Shown here piece after piece: positions 26,242 through 35,047 of a stretch of 64,000 bases of DNA (its first letter is position 1; each line of letters opens with the position of its first letter). The position numbers and the translations under genes were made by a program. This stretch comes from Arthrobacter pigmenti (lineage in GTDB: Bacteria > Actinomycetota > Actinomycetes > Actinomycetales > Micrococcaceae), in the NCBI RefSeq assembly GCF_011927905.1, contig NZ_JAATJL010000001.1:868001-932000 (forward strand). Direction: 5' to 3'. Under the pieces are notes generated by a model, which did no database searches, had not been told where the DNA came from, and saw only the letters and a list, made by a program, of their open reading frames with translations.

Positions 26242-27177
26242 ATGTGCACCACCGAGATCCCAGTCCAGTACCGGCCCGTCGAAGCAGCGGCGGTTGAAGC
26301 GCCGGGCGCCCGTTCCAGGGCTCCGGAGTCCGGCGGACGGAGCCGGAAACTGGACTACCCGCCGGCGCCAGTTCCCCTGCCTTTCCCGGTGATGGACAAC
26401 CACACACACCTGGACTTCCGTGACGGGCAGGTAGCCGTGAGCGCCGCTGACGCCATGGACGCCGCAGAAGCGGTCGGCGTCGGTTTCGCGGTCCAGGTGG
26501 GAACTGACCTTGCGTCCTCCCGGTTCACGGTCGACGCCGTTGACAGGGACCACCGCCTGCTCGGCGCTGTGGCTATCCACCCTAATGAGGCACCCGTTCT
26601 GGCCGCCAGCGGTGCGTTGGAGGACGCGCTCGCCGAGATCGAGGAACTCGCGCACCATCAAAGGATCCGGGCTATCGGCGAAACCGGGCTGGACTATTTC
26701 CGCACGCCTGCCGAGGGCATCGAGCGGCAGCAGTACTCCTTCCGGCGGCACCTGGACATCGCAAAGCGCCTTGGCCTTGCCGTGCAGATTCACGACCGGG
26801 ACGCGCACGACGACGTCGTCTCCGTCCTTCGCGCCGAAGGGAGCCCTGAACGCGTGGTGCTGCACTGCTTCTCCGGAGACGCGGACTTTGCCCGGATCTG
26901 TAACGACAGTGGCTGGTTCATGTCCTTCTCCGGCACCGTCACCTTCAAGAACGCCGGCGCTCTGCGGGAGGCGCTGGAAATTGCCGACCCGTCCCTGATT
27001 CTCACCGAGACCGACGCGCCTTTTCTGACCCCGCATCCCTTCCGCGGCCAACCAAACGCCAGCTATGCGGTGCCCTACACGGTGCGCTTCATGGCCGAAC
27101 ATCTGGGCGCTGACCTGGAGGAACTCTGCAGGACCATCAATGCGAACACCCGCCGCGCCTACGGGGAATGGGATTGA
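26242..27177 (+). CDS. tatD: TatD family metal-dependent hydrolase
   Basis: TatD-type enzymes are TIM-barrel metal hydrolases with 3'-5' exonuclease activity. The 311-residue protein has the metal-binding NHTHLDF (around residue 53), AIHPNEAP, AIGETGLDYFR, QIHDRDAHDD, VLHCFSGD and LTETDAPFLTPHP blocks. About 50 poorly conserved residues precede the barrel. In many actinobacteria metG sits just upstream; here it does not. tatD-rpfB-ksgA-ispE is a conserved order. Confidence 0.93.
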   Translation: MCTTEIPVQYRPVEAAAVEAPGARSRAPESGGRSRKLDYPPAPVPLPFPVMDNHTHLDFRDGQVAVSAADAMDAAEAVGVGFAVQVGTDLASSRFTVDAVDRDHRLLGAVAIHPNEAPVLAASGALEDALAEIEELAHHQRIRAIGETGLDYFRTPAEGIERQQYSFRRHLDIAKRLGLAVQIHDRDAHDDVVSVLRAEGSPERVVLHCFSGDADFARICNDSGWFMSFSGTVTFKNAGALREALEIADPSLILTETDAPFLTPHPFRGQPNASYAVPYTVRFMAEHLGADLEELCRTINANTRRAYGEWD

Positions 27178-27228
27178 TCAACGCACTGCCCGGGGCTGCG
27201 GAGGTCAGCTACCGAGGTTTGCCCTTTG

Positions 27229-27248
27229 GTCACGGTTCGGTTACGGTG
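27229..27248 (+). promoter_or_regulatory. Direct repeat resembling an MtrA binding site upstream of rpfB
   Basis: GTCACGGTT (27229-27237) and GTTACGGTG (27240-27248) form a direct repeat with an 11-base period, one helical turn. The response regulator MtrA is known to bind GTCAC/GTTAC-type direct repeats and to control rpfB in M. tuberculosis. The repeat is seen in the sequence; binding is inference. Confidence 0.5.
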
Positions 27249-27472
27249 GGCAGTTATTAGCCGGGGTCGGGGAAGGCTTTCGGACTGATACCGTCCAACG
27301 CGGACGGGCTTCCTGTTGCGCATTAGCCGCATGATGCTGCGTGGCATCTGTGGGTCTTTGCGCGCGGCGGGTGGCCCTTCCGCCGTCGTTCATTGCCTGT
27401 GCACTCCTGCCTGCGCGCTTCCATGCGCGGTGTCTGTGAGCGCCATTTCCCCGTGCCCGGACACAACGCGGA
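27249..27472 (+). other. Long untranslated leader of rpfB
   Basis: No convincing gene is visible between tatD and rpfB. The stretch contains a short hairpin, CCGTCC (27291-27296) with GGACGG (27302-27307), and GC-rich sequence that could fold further. Because c-di-AMP (ydaO) riboswitches precede rpf genes in other actinobacteria I looked for that pattern, but could not recognise its conserved core here. The leader is long enough to hold a regulatory RNA. Confidence 0.3.
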
Positions 27473-28648
27473 ATGTGGGACTTTGTGGCGAAGAGGGATG
27501 CGAAAGCCTGGGCTGTGCTTGCCGGGCAGGGAATGGTCATGACGAGCCTCGTGGTAGGTCTGGTGGCCTTCGTGGGCAACGGCAAAAGCGTCCAGGTGGT
27601 GGTTGACGGCGATGCGCGCGTTGTCCAGACGTTCGGCGGCACGGTCTCGGAAGTGCTCGATGCAGCCAACGTCACCGTCACCGCGAATGACCTGGTGGTT
27701 CCCTCACTGACCAGCGAAGTCGACGACGGCGCCGCGATCCAGGTCAACAAAGCCACCGCGGTGGACGTGACCCTTAATGGAGCCGAAACGGTTGTCCATA
27801 CCACCGGCGATACGGTCGGTGAACTGGTTGATGAGCTTGGTGTTGCGCGCACTTCCGTAATTTCAGCCTCGACTGAAACCAGGCTGACGACGCTGAGTTC
27901 CACCCTGAGCATCTCGACTCCGAAGTCCGTGACAATCGCTGTGGATGGTGAGCGACGAAGCCTGGAAACCACAGTCAACACCGTCGAGGAACTGCTGGCC
28001 GAAGCAGGCATCACCCTCGGCGACGAAGACCGGGTCTCCGTGCCGGTCACCAGCTCCCTCGTCACCGGAATGGGTCTGAAGGTCACCCGCGTCGAAACGG
28101 ACAAACAGGTCACCGAGACCGAGCCCATCAATTTCTCCAGCACCGAGGAAGAGACGGACGAGCTGCTGGTAGGCGAGCAGGAAATCCTGCAGGCAGGCGT
28201 ACCTGGTGAGAGGACCAAGGTTTTCTCGGTCACGGTGATCGATGGCAAGGAAACCAAACGGGAACTCCTGAGCGAGAAGGTAACTCTGGAACCCGTGAAC
28301 GAGATCATCGCGATCGGCACCGGCGAGGAACCCGAACCTGTTACTGAGCCGGCGGAACCGGCTGAACCCGCTGACGAGCCGGCTGCCGGACCGGCACCGG
28401 CGGGCGGCGCATGGCAGGCACTGGCGCAGTGCGAGTCCGGCGGCAACTGGTCCATCAACAGCGGGAACGGCTACTACGGCGGCCTGCAGTTCAGCGAATC
28501 GAGCTGGCTCGGAGCAGGCGGCGGGCAGTACGCTCCGCTGCCGCACCTGGCAGCACCGGCCGAGCAGATTGCCACCGCCGAGGTGCTCAAGCAGAATGGC
28601 GGCTGGGGACACTGGCCCTCCTGCTCGGCAAAACTTGGCTTGCGATAG
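27473..28648 (+). CDS. rpfB: Resuscitation-promoting factor, RpfB type
   Basis: RpfB is a secreted or membrane-anchored peptidoglycan-cleaving enzyme that wakes dormant cells. The 391-residue protein has a membrane segment at about 19-37, three DUF348 repeats (about 40-80, 97-137, 152-193), a G5 domain (about 200-280), a Pro/Glu-rich linker, and a C-terminal lysozyme-like Rpf domain. The last begins GGAWQALAQCESGGNWSIN, where the Glu after Cys is catalytic, and includes YYGGLQFSESSW. This layout is that of M. tuberculosis RpfB, and the neighbours tatD and ksgA agree. The ATG used is the likely start; a GTG five codons later is possible. Confidence 0.95.
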   Translation: MWDFVAKRDAKAWAVLAGQGMVMTSLVVGLVAFVGNGKSVQVVVDGDARVVQTFGGTVSEVLDAANVTVTANDLVVPSLTSEVDDGAAIQVNKATAVDVTLNGAETVVHTTGDTVGELVDELGVARTSVISASTETRLTTLSSTLSISTPKSVTIAVDGERRSLETTVNTVEELLAEAGITLGDEDRVSVPVTSSLVTGMGLKVTRVETDKQVTETEPINFSSTEEETDELLVGEQEILQAGVPGERTKVFSVTVIDGKETKRELLSEKVTLEPVNEIIAIGTGEEPEPVTEPAEPAEPADEPAAGPAPAGGAWQALAQCESGGNWSINSGNGYYGGLQFSESSWLGAGGGQYAPLPHLAAPAEQIATAEVLKQNGGWGHWPSCSAKLGLR

Positions 28649-28660
28649 CTTGGGCTAGAG

Positions 28661-28711
28661 CTGAGATCGCCTGCGCTAGTGCTGAGATAGCCTGAGATAG
28701 CCTGAGATAGC
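28661..28711. repeat. Short 10-bp tandem repeat between rpfB and ksgA
   Basis: CTGAGATAGC occurs three times head to tail at 28682, 28692 and 28702. A related copy, CTGAGATCGC, lies at 28661, and looser forms reach back to the rpfB stop. The period is close to one DNA turn. It is a simple slippage-prone array; any regulatory meaning for ksgA (start 28776) is open. Confidence 0.7.
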
Positions 28712-28775
28712 CCGCGATGGTCCCGCATCTGCCGGGGGACGCCGGTGCTGCCGCCTGTCCCGTTACGATGGCTAG

Positions 28776-29651
28776 GTGAATGACAAGAGCCAGTCTCCGG
28801 CAGCCCCCCTGCTCGGAGCCACGGAGATCCGGCGGCTGGCCGATGAGTTGGGCGTCCGTCCAACCAAAACCCTCGGGCAGAACTTCGTCATAGACGGCAA
28901 CACCATCCGCCGGATCGTTGCCGCTGCACACATTGATCCGGGGGAGACGGTACTTGAGGTCGGGCCCGGTCTCGGCTCCCTGACCCTGGGGCTGCTGGAC
29001 GCCGCACGCCACGTTGTAGCGGTGGAGATCGACCCGGTCCTTGCCGCGCGGTTGCCGGAGACCATTGCGCGCTTTCGGCCCGGGAAGGCCGCTTCCTGCG
29101 ACGTGGTACTGGCCGATGCCCTCCGCGTAACGGAGCTGCCCGCCGAGCCGTCCGCACTCGTCGCGAACCTGCCCTACAACGTGGCCGTGCCCGTTGTGCT
29201 GCACCTGCTTGCCCGCTTCCCGGCCCTGCGCCACGGCCTCGTCATGGTGCAGGATGAGGTAGCCGACCGCCTCGCCGCTCCTCCCGGGTCGAAGGTCTAC
29301 GGGGTGCCGAGCGTCAAGGCCGCCTGGTACGGCACCATGCGCAAGGCGGGCGTCATCGGAATGAACGTCTTCTGGCCTGCACCGAAGATCGCGTCCGGTC
29401 TGGTGGCCTTCGAACGGCACGAGCCTCCCGCAACCACCGCATCGCGCGAGGAAGTATTCGCCGTCATCGACGCCGCGTTCGCCCAGCGCAGGAAAACCCT
29501 CCGGGCTGCCCTCGCAGGATGGGCGGGCGGGGCAATCCACGCCGAAGATGCGCTGCTTCGTGCGGGCATCGACCCAACGGCGCGCGGTGAAGTGCTCGAC
29601 ATCCACGGTTTTGCCCGCATCGCCGAGTCGAAGCAGCTGCCCCTGGCGTGA
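28776..29651 (+). CDS. rsmA: 16S rRNA dimethyladenosine transferase
   Basis: KsgA/RsmA dimethylates A1518 and A1519 of 16S rRNA during small-subunit assembly. The 291-residue protein shows [10 protein letters not shown] at the N-terminus, the SAM site [16 protein letters not shown], the acidic [10 protein letters not shown], and the catalytic NLPYNV. The C-terminal helical domain contains the [11 protein letters not shown] block. The start is GTG. It is followed by ispE, as in M. tuberculosis Rv1010-Rv1011. Confidence 0.96.
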   Translation: MNDKSQSPAAPLLGATEIRRLADELGVRPTKTLGQNFVIDGNTIRRIVAAAHIDPGETVLEVGPGLGSLTLGLLDAARHVVAVEIDPVLAARLPETIARFRPGKAASCDVVLADALRVTELPAEPSALVANLPYNVAVPVVLHLLARFPALRHGLVMVQDEVADRLAAPPGSKVYGVPSVKAAWYGTMRKAGVIGMNVFWPAPKIASGLVAFERHEPPATTASREEVFAVIDAAFAQRRKTLRAALAGWAGGAIHAEDALLRAGIDPTARGEVLDIHGFARIAESKQLPLA

Positions 29652-29725
29652 GCGATGGACAAGCCGGAGCCGCCCCAGAACCCGCGACTGCGCAAATGAT
29701 GCACGCGTGATCTAAGTTGGAAACC

Positions 29726-30700
29726 ATGGTGGCTGGCAGAACGGCAGGGATACGTGGAACCGGACCGCGCGCCGTGCGCGTGAAGGCGCCCGGCAAGATC
29801 AATGTGTCCTTGCGCGTCGGACCGCCGCGGGAGGACGGCTACCACAGTGTCGCCAGCGTGTACCTCGCAGTGTCCCTGTACGAGGAGATCACGGCCACGG
29901 TCACCGACGAACCCGGCGTAACCGTCACGGTCGACGGCCAGGGCAGCCTCAACCTCCCCATGGCGGAAATTCCCCTCGACAGCAGCAACCTCGCCGCGCA
30001 GGCGGCGTCCCTGCTCGCTGAGCTCAGTGAAAACTCCACCGGCGTTCATCTCAACATCACCAAACGGGTTCCGATCGCAGGCGGCATGGGAGGAGGGTCC
30101 GCCGACGCCGCAGCTGCACTGTTGGCCTGCGACGCACTCTGGAACAGCGGCTTCTCCCGTGACGAACTCGCCAAGATCGCCGTCGATCTCGGCGCGGACG
30201 TGCCGTTCGCGCTCATCGGTGGCACCGCCGTCGGGCTCGGTGTCGGCGAGCAGCTCACACCGGCAATTTCCAAGACGCCGCTGCACTGGGTCCTTGTCAC
30301 CTCGCCATTCGGGCTCTCGACGCCTGCTGTCTACCGGACGCTGGATGACCTGCGCCTCGCGGCTGGTCACGAGCCACCCGAGTTGCCGGAGATCGACCCG
30401 CAGGTACTTGGCGCCATGCGGGCAGGCGATGCCCATGCGCTCGCCGAGCTTCTGCACAACGACCTCCAGGATGCCGCGCTGGAGCTCGCTCCTGGGCTGC
30501 GGGACGTGCTCGACGCCGGCAAGGAGGCCGGTGCGCTCGCCGGCATCGTCTCGGGTTCCGGTCCCACAGTTGCCTTCCTGGCCGAGTCCGCGGATCACGG
30601 CGAGACGATCGACGCGCTCCTGGCGAGTACCGGACTTTCCACGGAGCTTGTTTCCGGCCCGGCACATGGTGCAAGGATTGTCAGCGACTACATCGCCTGA
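29726..30700 (+). CDS. ispE: 4-diphosphocytidyl-2-C-methyl-D-erythritol kinase
   Basis: IspE phosphorylates CDP-methylerythritol in the MEP route to isoprenoids, which supply the lipid carriers for wall synthesis. It is a GHMP kinase: VKAPGKINVSLRVGPPREDGYH near the start, the glycine-rich ATP loop PIAGGMGGGSADAAAALL, and the C-terminal GIVSGSGPTVAFL. The ATG at 29726 gives 324 residues; a TTG three codons earlier and a GTG one codon later are alternatives. The ABC-F gene follows within 50 bases and probably shares the transcript. Confidence 0.96.
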   Translation: MVAGRTAGIRGTGPRAVRVKAPGKINVSLRVGPPREDGYHSVASVYLAVSLYEEITATVTDEPGVTVTVDGQGSLNLPMAEIPLDSSNLAAQAASLLAELSENSTGVHLNITKRVPIAGGMGGGSADAAAALLACDALWNSGFSRDELAKIAVDLGADVPFALIGGTAVGLGVGEQLTPAISKTPLHWVLVTSPFGLSTPAVYRTLDDLRLAAGHEPPELPEIDPQVLGAMRAGDAHALAELLHNDLQDAALELAPGLRDVLDAGKEAGALAGIVSGSGPTVAFLAESADHGETIDALLASTGLSTELVSGPAHGARIVSDYIA

Positions 30701-30746
30701 GAACTCCACAACTGACCCAAGATCCCAAACGAAAGCAGTACTCACG

Positions 30747-32585
30747 TTGGCCCACCTGCTCGGTGCTGAAAACATCAGCGTCACCTTTGCCACCCGGACT
30801 ATCCTGGACGGCGTCACCCTCGGACTTGAGGAGGGCGACCGGGTCGGAATGGTCGGCCGGAACGGTGACGGCAAGTCGACCCTGATGCGCCTGCTCGCCC
30901 AGCGCAGCACGCCCGACGACGGCCGGGTTACCAAACGTCGCGATGTCACCGTCGGCTATCTCAACCAAGACAACGTGGTCGACGGAGGCTCTGATCAAAA
31001 TTTGACGGTCGGCGCTGCGATCGTTGGCGATCAGGCAGACCACGAATGGGCATCCAACCCCAAGATCCGCGACGTCATGGGCGGACTCGTGGCGGAGGTC
31101 GACTGGCACGCGCGGATATCCTCCCTCTCCGGAGGACAGAAGCGCAGGGTTGCCCTCGCGAAACTGCTCATCGGCAACGACGACGTCATCATGCTCGACG
31201 AGCCCACCAACCACCTCGATGTGGAGGGTGTGGCCTGGCTCGCCGAACACCTCAAACAGCGCTGGCGTCCCACCGAGGGCGGGCTCCTCGTGGTCACCCA
31301 CGACCGCTGGTTCCTCGACGAAATTTCAACCCGAACGTGGGAGGTCCACGACGGGATCATCGACGGTTTCGACGGGGGCTACGCGGCCTATGTGCTGGCC
31401 CGCGCCGAGCGCGACCGGATGGCCGCCGTCGTCGAAGGCAAGCGCCAGCAGCTGGTGAAAAAGGAACTCGCGTGGCTGCGGCGCGGCGCTCCCGCCCGCA
31501 CCTCGAAGCCGAAGTTCCGCATCGAAGCGGCGAACGCCCTGATCGCCGACGTACCCGAACCGCGGGACTCCCTCGCCCTGAGCAAGCTGGCAACAGCGCG
31601 GCTTGGCAAGGATGTTCTGGACCTCGAGAACGTGTCCCTGGAGCTGGGGGAGAAGGAACTGTTCCGGTCGGTCACCCTGCGGTTGGCACCCGGCCAGCGC
31701 CTTGGAATCGTCGGCGTCAACGGTGCCGGCAAAACCACCCTGTTGCGGTTGCTGAACGGCGAGGTGGCGCCGTCGTCGGGCCGGTTGAAGAGGGGAAAGA
31801 CGGTACAGACCGCGATCCTGTCCCAGGAGGTCCGCGAGCTCGACGACGTCAACCACCTGCGTGTCACCGAGGTGATTGAGCAGGAGAAGCGGGTGCTCTC
31901 GGTCGGCGGAAAGGAGGTCTCGGCGAGTCAGCTCGTTGAGCAGCTCGGGTTTACCAACCAGCGCCAGTGGACGCCGGTCGGGGATCTTTCCGGAGGCGAG
32001 CGCCGCCGCTTGCAGCTGCTGCGCCTGCTCGTGGGGGAGCCGAATGTGCTCATGCTCGATGAACCCACCAACGACCTCGACACCGACACCCTCGCAGCGG
32101 TCGAGGATGTCCTCGACGGCTGGCCGGGCACGCTGGTGGTGGTCTCCCACGACCGGTACCTGCTTGAGCGGGTGACCGACTCCCAGCTGGCGCTGCTCGG
32201 CGACGGGAAGATCCGCGACCTGCCCGGAGGCGTCGACCAGTACCTCCAGCTGCGCCGCGATGCAGCGAGCGGCGGAATGAGCGGGACACCGCTTGCGGGC
32301 CAATCCACCGGCACCAACGGCACGACGGCGGCGCCCGGCCCCGGTGGTCCCTCACCGGAGGAGACCCGGCAGGCCCGGAAGGACCTCACCCGCATCGAGC
32401 GGCAGATGACCAAGACCGGTTCGCAGATCGAGAAGATCAACGAGCAGATGAGTGAAGCGGGAAGCCAGTCGGCAATCGACTTCGAGAAAATGGCCGGGCT
32501 GGACACAAAGCTGCGCGAACTCCAGTCCGAGCAGGAGGCGCTGGAGGAACAGTGGCTGGCGGCGGCGGAGGTCCTCGGGGAGTAA
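30747..32585 (+). CDS. ABC-F family ATPase (Uup-like)
   Basis: This 612-residue soluble protein has two ABC domains in one chain and no membrane part, as in ABC-F translation factors that act on the ribosome. Domain 1 has Walker A NGDGKSTL, signature LSGGQKRR and Walker B VIMLDEPTNHLD. Domain 2 has NGAGKTTL, LSGGERRR and VLMLDEPTNDLD. A charged linker separates them, and a C-terminal coiled coil (about 530-612) resembles Uup. The TTG start has GAAAG upstream. The reading frame stays open far into ispE, but that part shows no homology. Confidence 0.92.
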   Translation: MAHLLGAENISVTFATRTILDGVTLGLEEGDRVGMVGRNGDGKSTLMRLLAQRSTPDDGRVTKRRDVTVGYLNQDNVVDGGSDQNLTVGAAIVGDQADHEWASNPKIRDVMGGLVAEVDWHARISSLSGGQKRRVALAKLLIGNDDVIMLDEPTNHLDVEGVAWLAEHLKQRWRPTEGGLLVVTHDRWFLDEISTRTWEVHDGIIDGFDGGYAAYVLARAERDRMAAVVEGKRQQLVKKELAWLRRGAPARTSKPKFRIEAANALIADVPEPRDSLALSKLATARLGKDVLDLENVSLELGEKELFRSVTLRLAPGQRLGIVGVNGAGKTTLLRLLNGEVAPSSGRLKRGKTVQTAILSQEVRELDDVNHLRVTEVIEQEKRVLSVGGKEVSASQLVEQLGFTNQRQWTPVGDLSGGERRRLQLLRLLVGEPNVLMLDEPTNDLDTDTLAAVEDVLDGWPGTLVVVSHDRYLLERVTDSQLALLGDGKIRDLPGGVDQYLQLRRDAASGGMSGTPLAGQSTGTNGTTAAPGPGGPSPEETRQARKDLTRIERQMTKTGSQIEKINEQMSEAGSQSAIDFEKMAGLDTKLRELQSEQEALEEQWLAAAEVLGE

Positions 32586-32617
32586 CCTTCGCGGCCGCGC
32601 ACGCATGCGTGCCTTGG

Positions 32618-33262
32618 CTACTCGTCGACCTTCAGGACCGGTTCCGTGGACAGTCCGCGCAACCCGTTCCAGGCGAGGTTCACCAGATGGGCGGCAACTT
32701 CCTTCTTGTCGGGACTGCGCTCATCAAGCCACCATTGCCCGGTCATCGCAACCATCCCCACAAGCATTTGGGCGTAGATGGCGCCGTCACGAGGGTTGAA
32801 GCCACGGCGCTCGAACTCGTCCACCATGATGTGCTCCACCCGGGCGGCAATGTTGGACAGCAGTGTTGAGAAGGCGCCCTCGGGCTGCGACGGCGGCGCA
32901 TCGCGCATGAGGATGCGGAAGCCTTCGGTGCTGTTCTCGATGTAGTCCAGCAGAGCCAGCGCTGCCCGTTCCAGGAGCTCCCGTGAACTCGCCTTTCCAC
33001 CTAAGGCCGTCGAGACGCTGCGGAGGAGGATGTGGAACTCGACATCGACCACCTGTGTGTACAGGGCCTCTTTGCTCCCGAAGTGCTCGTAGACCACAGG
33101 CTTGGAAACCCCGGCCGCCTGGGCTATTTCCTCGATCGTTGTGCCGTCCAGTCCGCGGAGCGCAAACAGTCCACGCGCAACGTCGATCAGTTGCGCCCGT
33201 CGCTGCGGCCCGGTCATCCGTAGCCGCACAACACTCTCGGTAGGCTCTGTGCGGGAAGTCAT
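32618..33262 (-). CDS. TetR family transcriptional regulator
   Basis: This 214-residue regulator has an N-terminal helix-turn-helix, RAQLIDVARGLFALRGLDGTTIEEIAQAAGVSKPVVYEHFGSKEALY in outline, and a C-terminal ligand-binding all-helical domain. It lies convergent to the ABC-F gene and divergent from the tRNA-Gln and glmU. M. tuberculosis Rv1019, also a TetR regulator, occupies a similar place between glmU and mfd, so this is probably a conserved neighbour. Its ligand and targets are unknown. Confidence 0.9.
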   Translation of the reverse strand: MTSRTEPTESVVRLRMTGPQRRAQLIDVARGLFALRGLDGTTIEEIAQAAGVSKPVVYEHFGSKEALYTQVVDVEFHILLRSVSTALGGKASSRELLERAALALLDYIENSTEGFRILMRDAPPSQPEGAFSTLLSNIAARVEHIMVDEFERRGFNPRDGAIYAQMLVGMVAMTGQWWLDERSPDKKEVAAHLVNLAWNGLRGLSTEPVLKVDE

Positions 33263-33394
33263 GGATTCATCGTACGCAGGACCGGCGTTTGGTCACTTCC
33301 TGCGCGGCGGAGGCAACTCGCAGGAACGCGCCCGGTCATGGCAGACTAGATAGTCGCGCGGACGCTTCCAGTGTTCGGTTGAGGTTCCGTGCGG

Positions 33395-33466
33395 TCCGCC
33401 CTGGTGTAACGGCAGCACCCCAGCCTTTGGAGCTGTGGAGTATAGGTTCGAATCCTATGGGCGGAA
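33395..33466 (+). tRNA. tRNA-Gln (anticodon TTG)
   Basis: The 72-base sequence folds as a tRNA. The acceptor stem is TCCGCCC with GGGCGGA (7 pairs). The D-stem GTGT/GCAC encloses AACGGCA. The anticodon loop CTTTGGA gives anticodon TTG, and the T-arm is ATAGG-TTCGAAT-CCTAT. The outermost anticodon-stem pair is a C-T mismatch. The discriminator is A and no CCA is encoded. A tRNA-Gln just upstream of glmU is a familiar arrangement in actinobacteria. Confidence 0.93.
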
Positions 33467-33556
33467 CGGCGGTTGTCCTGCGCCGGATAGGATTGCAGCG
33501 AGCAGTTTCCCAGCAGGCCAGCAGGCGTACAACTCAGGCAAGGAGCGGCCCTCTTC

Positions 33557-35047
33557 GTGAGCCACGAGAACGAGCCCGTGCAGGCGGTATCAGCGCCTGC
33601 AGCAGTGATAGTTCTGGCAGCCGGAGCCGGGACACGGATGAAGTCCCGGACCCCGAAAATCCTCCACCGCATCGGCGGCGCATCCATGGTTGGGCACGCA
33701 CTGGCGGCAGCCCGTGGCCTCGCACCGCGGGAGCTCGCCGTCGTCGTCCGCCACGAGCGTGACAGAGTGGCAGCGCACATCCTGGAACTGGATCCGGGAG
33801 CGCTCATCGTGGACCAGGATGAGGTACCCGGCACCGGGCGTGCCGTGCAGGTTGCCCTCGAAGCGCTCGACGCCCGGCACAGGGTCGAAGGAACCGTCGT
33901 CGTCACTTACGGCGACGTGCCCCTGCTGGATACCGCAACGCTTCAGGAACTGGTGCGCGTCCATGAACGCGGCGGAAACGCCGTCACCATCCTGACCGCC
34001 GTGCTTGAGGACGCCACCGGCTACGGACGCATTGTCCGGGCGGAGGACGGCACCGTCACGGGGATCGTTGAGCACAAGGACGCCACGGAAGCGCAGCACG
34101 CCATCACCGAGATCAATTCGGGAATCTACGCGTTCGACGCCGCCGTGCTCAGGGAAAGCCTCACTCGCGTTGATGTCAACAACGCCCAGGGGGAGATGTA
34201 CCTCACCGATGTGCCGGCCGTGGCCGATCAGAGCGGCGGCAGGGTTGCCGCGGTGATCTCCACGGACCGTTGGCAGGTGGAGGGCGCCAACGACCGCGTA
34301 CAACTGGCCGCGCTTGGTGCCGAACTCAACCGGCGTACGCTTCGGCGCTGGATGCGCGCAGGAGTAACAATCGTGGATCCGGCCAGCACCTGGGTCGATG
34401 TCGGTGTCGAGTTGGACGAGGACGTCACGCTCCTGCCCGGCACACAGCTGCACGGTGCCACGCAGGTCGCGCGCGACGCCGTCGTCGGCCCGGACTGCAC
34501 CCTCACCGACGTCGTCATCGAAGAAGGCGCGAAGGTGGTGCGCACGCATGGCAGCGGCGCCCGGATCGGGGCCGGCGCCTCCGTGGGTCCGTTCACCTAC
34601 CTGCGTCCGGGCACGGTTCTCGGGGAGAGCGGCAAGATCGGTGCCTTTTACGAGACCAAGAACGTCACGATCGGCCGGGGGTCCAAGCTCTCACACCTCG
34701 GGTACGCCGGCGACGCCGAGATCGGTGAAAACACCAACATTGGCTGTGGCAACATCACAGCGAATTACGACGGCGTCAACAAACACCGCACCATCATCGG
34801 CAGTGAAGTACGGACCAGTTCCAACACGGTGTTCGTTGCACCGGTCACGATCGGTGACGGCGCGTATACCGGTGCGGGGGCGGTTGTCCGCAAGGACGTG
34901 CCGGCCGGAGCGCTGGCCATCAGCGTGGCACCGCAGCGGAACACTGAAGACTGGGTGCAACAGAAGAGGCAGGGCACTGCCGCCGCCGAAGCAGCCACCC
35001 GCGCACACACCACCGACACATCCACGGAAGAGAGCAACCGTTCATGA
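33557..35047 (+). CDS. glmU: Bifunctional GlmU (GlcN-1-P acetyltransferase / UDP-GlcNAc pyrophosphorylase)
   Basis: GlmU makes UDP-N-acetylglucosamine, the precursor of peptidoglycan. The N-terminal uridylyltransferase has VLAAGAGTRMKSRTPKILH and TYGDVPLLD. The C-terminal half is a left-handed beta-helix of hexapeptide repeats with GAFYETKNVTIGRGSKLSHLGYAGD and NIGCGNITANYDGVNKHRT, carrying the acetyltransferase site. It has 496 residues with a GTG start and a short charged tail. The stop overlaps the prs start (ATGA), so both are co-translated. Confidence 0.97.
   Translation: MSHENEPVQAVSAPAAVIVLAAGAGTRMKSRTPKILHRIGGASMVGHALAAARGLAPRELAVVVRHERDRVAAHILELDPGALIVDQDEVPGTGRAVQVALEALDARHRVEGTVVVTYGDVPLLDTATLQELVRVHERGGNAVTILTAVLEDATGYGRIVRAEDGTVTGIVEHKDATEAQHAITEINSGIYAFDAAVLRESLTRVDVNNAQGEMYLTDVPAVADQSGGRVAAVISTDRWQVEGANDRVQLAALGAELNRRTLRRWMRAGVTIVDPASTWVDVGVELDEDVTLLPGTQLHGATQVARDAVVGPDCTLTDVVIEEGAKVVRTHGSGARIGAGASVGPFTYLRPGTVLGESGKIGAFYETKNVTIGRGSKLSHLGYAGDAEIGENTNIGCGNITANYDGVNKHRTIIGSEVRTSSNTVFVAPVTIGDGAYTGAGAVVRKDVPAGALAISVAPQRNTEDWVQQKRQGTAAAEAATRAHTTDTSTEESNRS

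Noticed and set aside
27249..27472. c-di-AMP (ydaO) riboswitch before rpfB
   Set aside because: Expected from other actinobacterial rpf genes, but I could not find its conserved core sequence here.
30027..30746. Possible 240-residue N-terminal extension of the ABC-F protein
   Set aside because: This part overlaps ispE in another frame and reads as low-complexity Arg/Ser; the family begins at the TTG at 30747.
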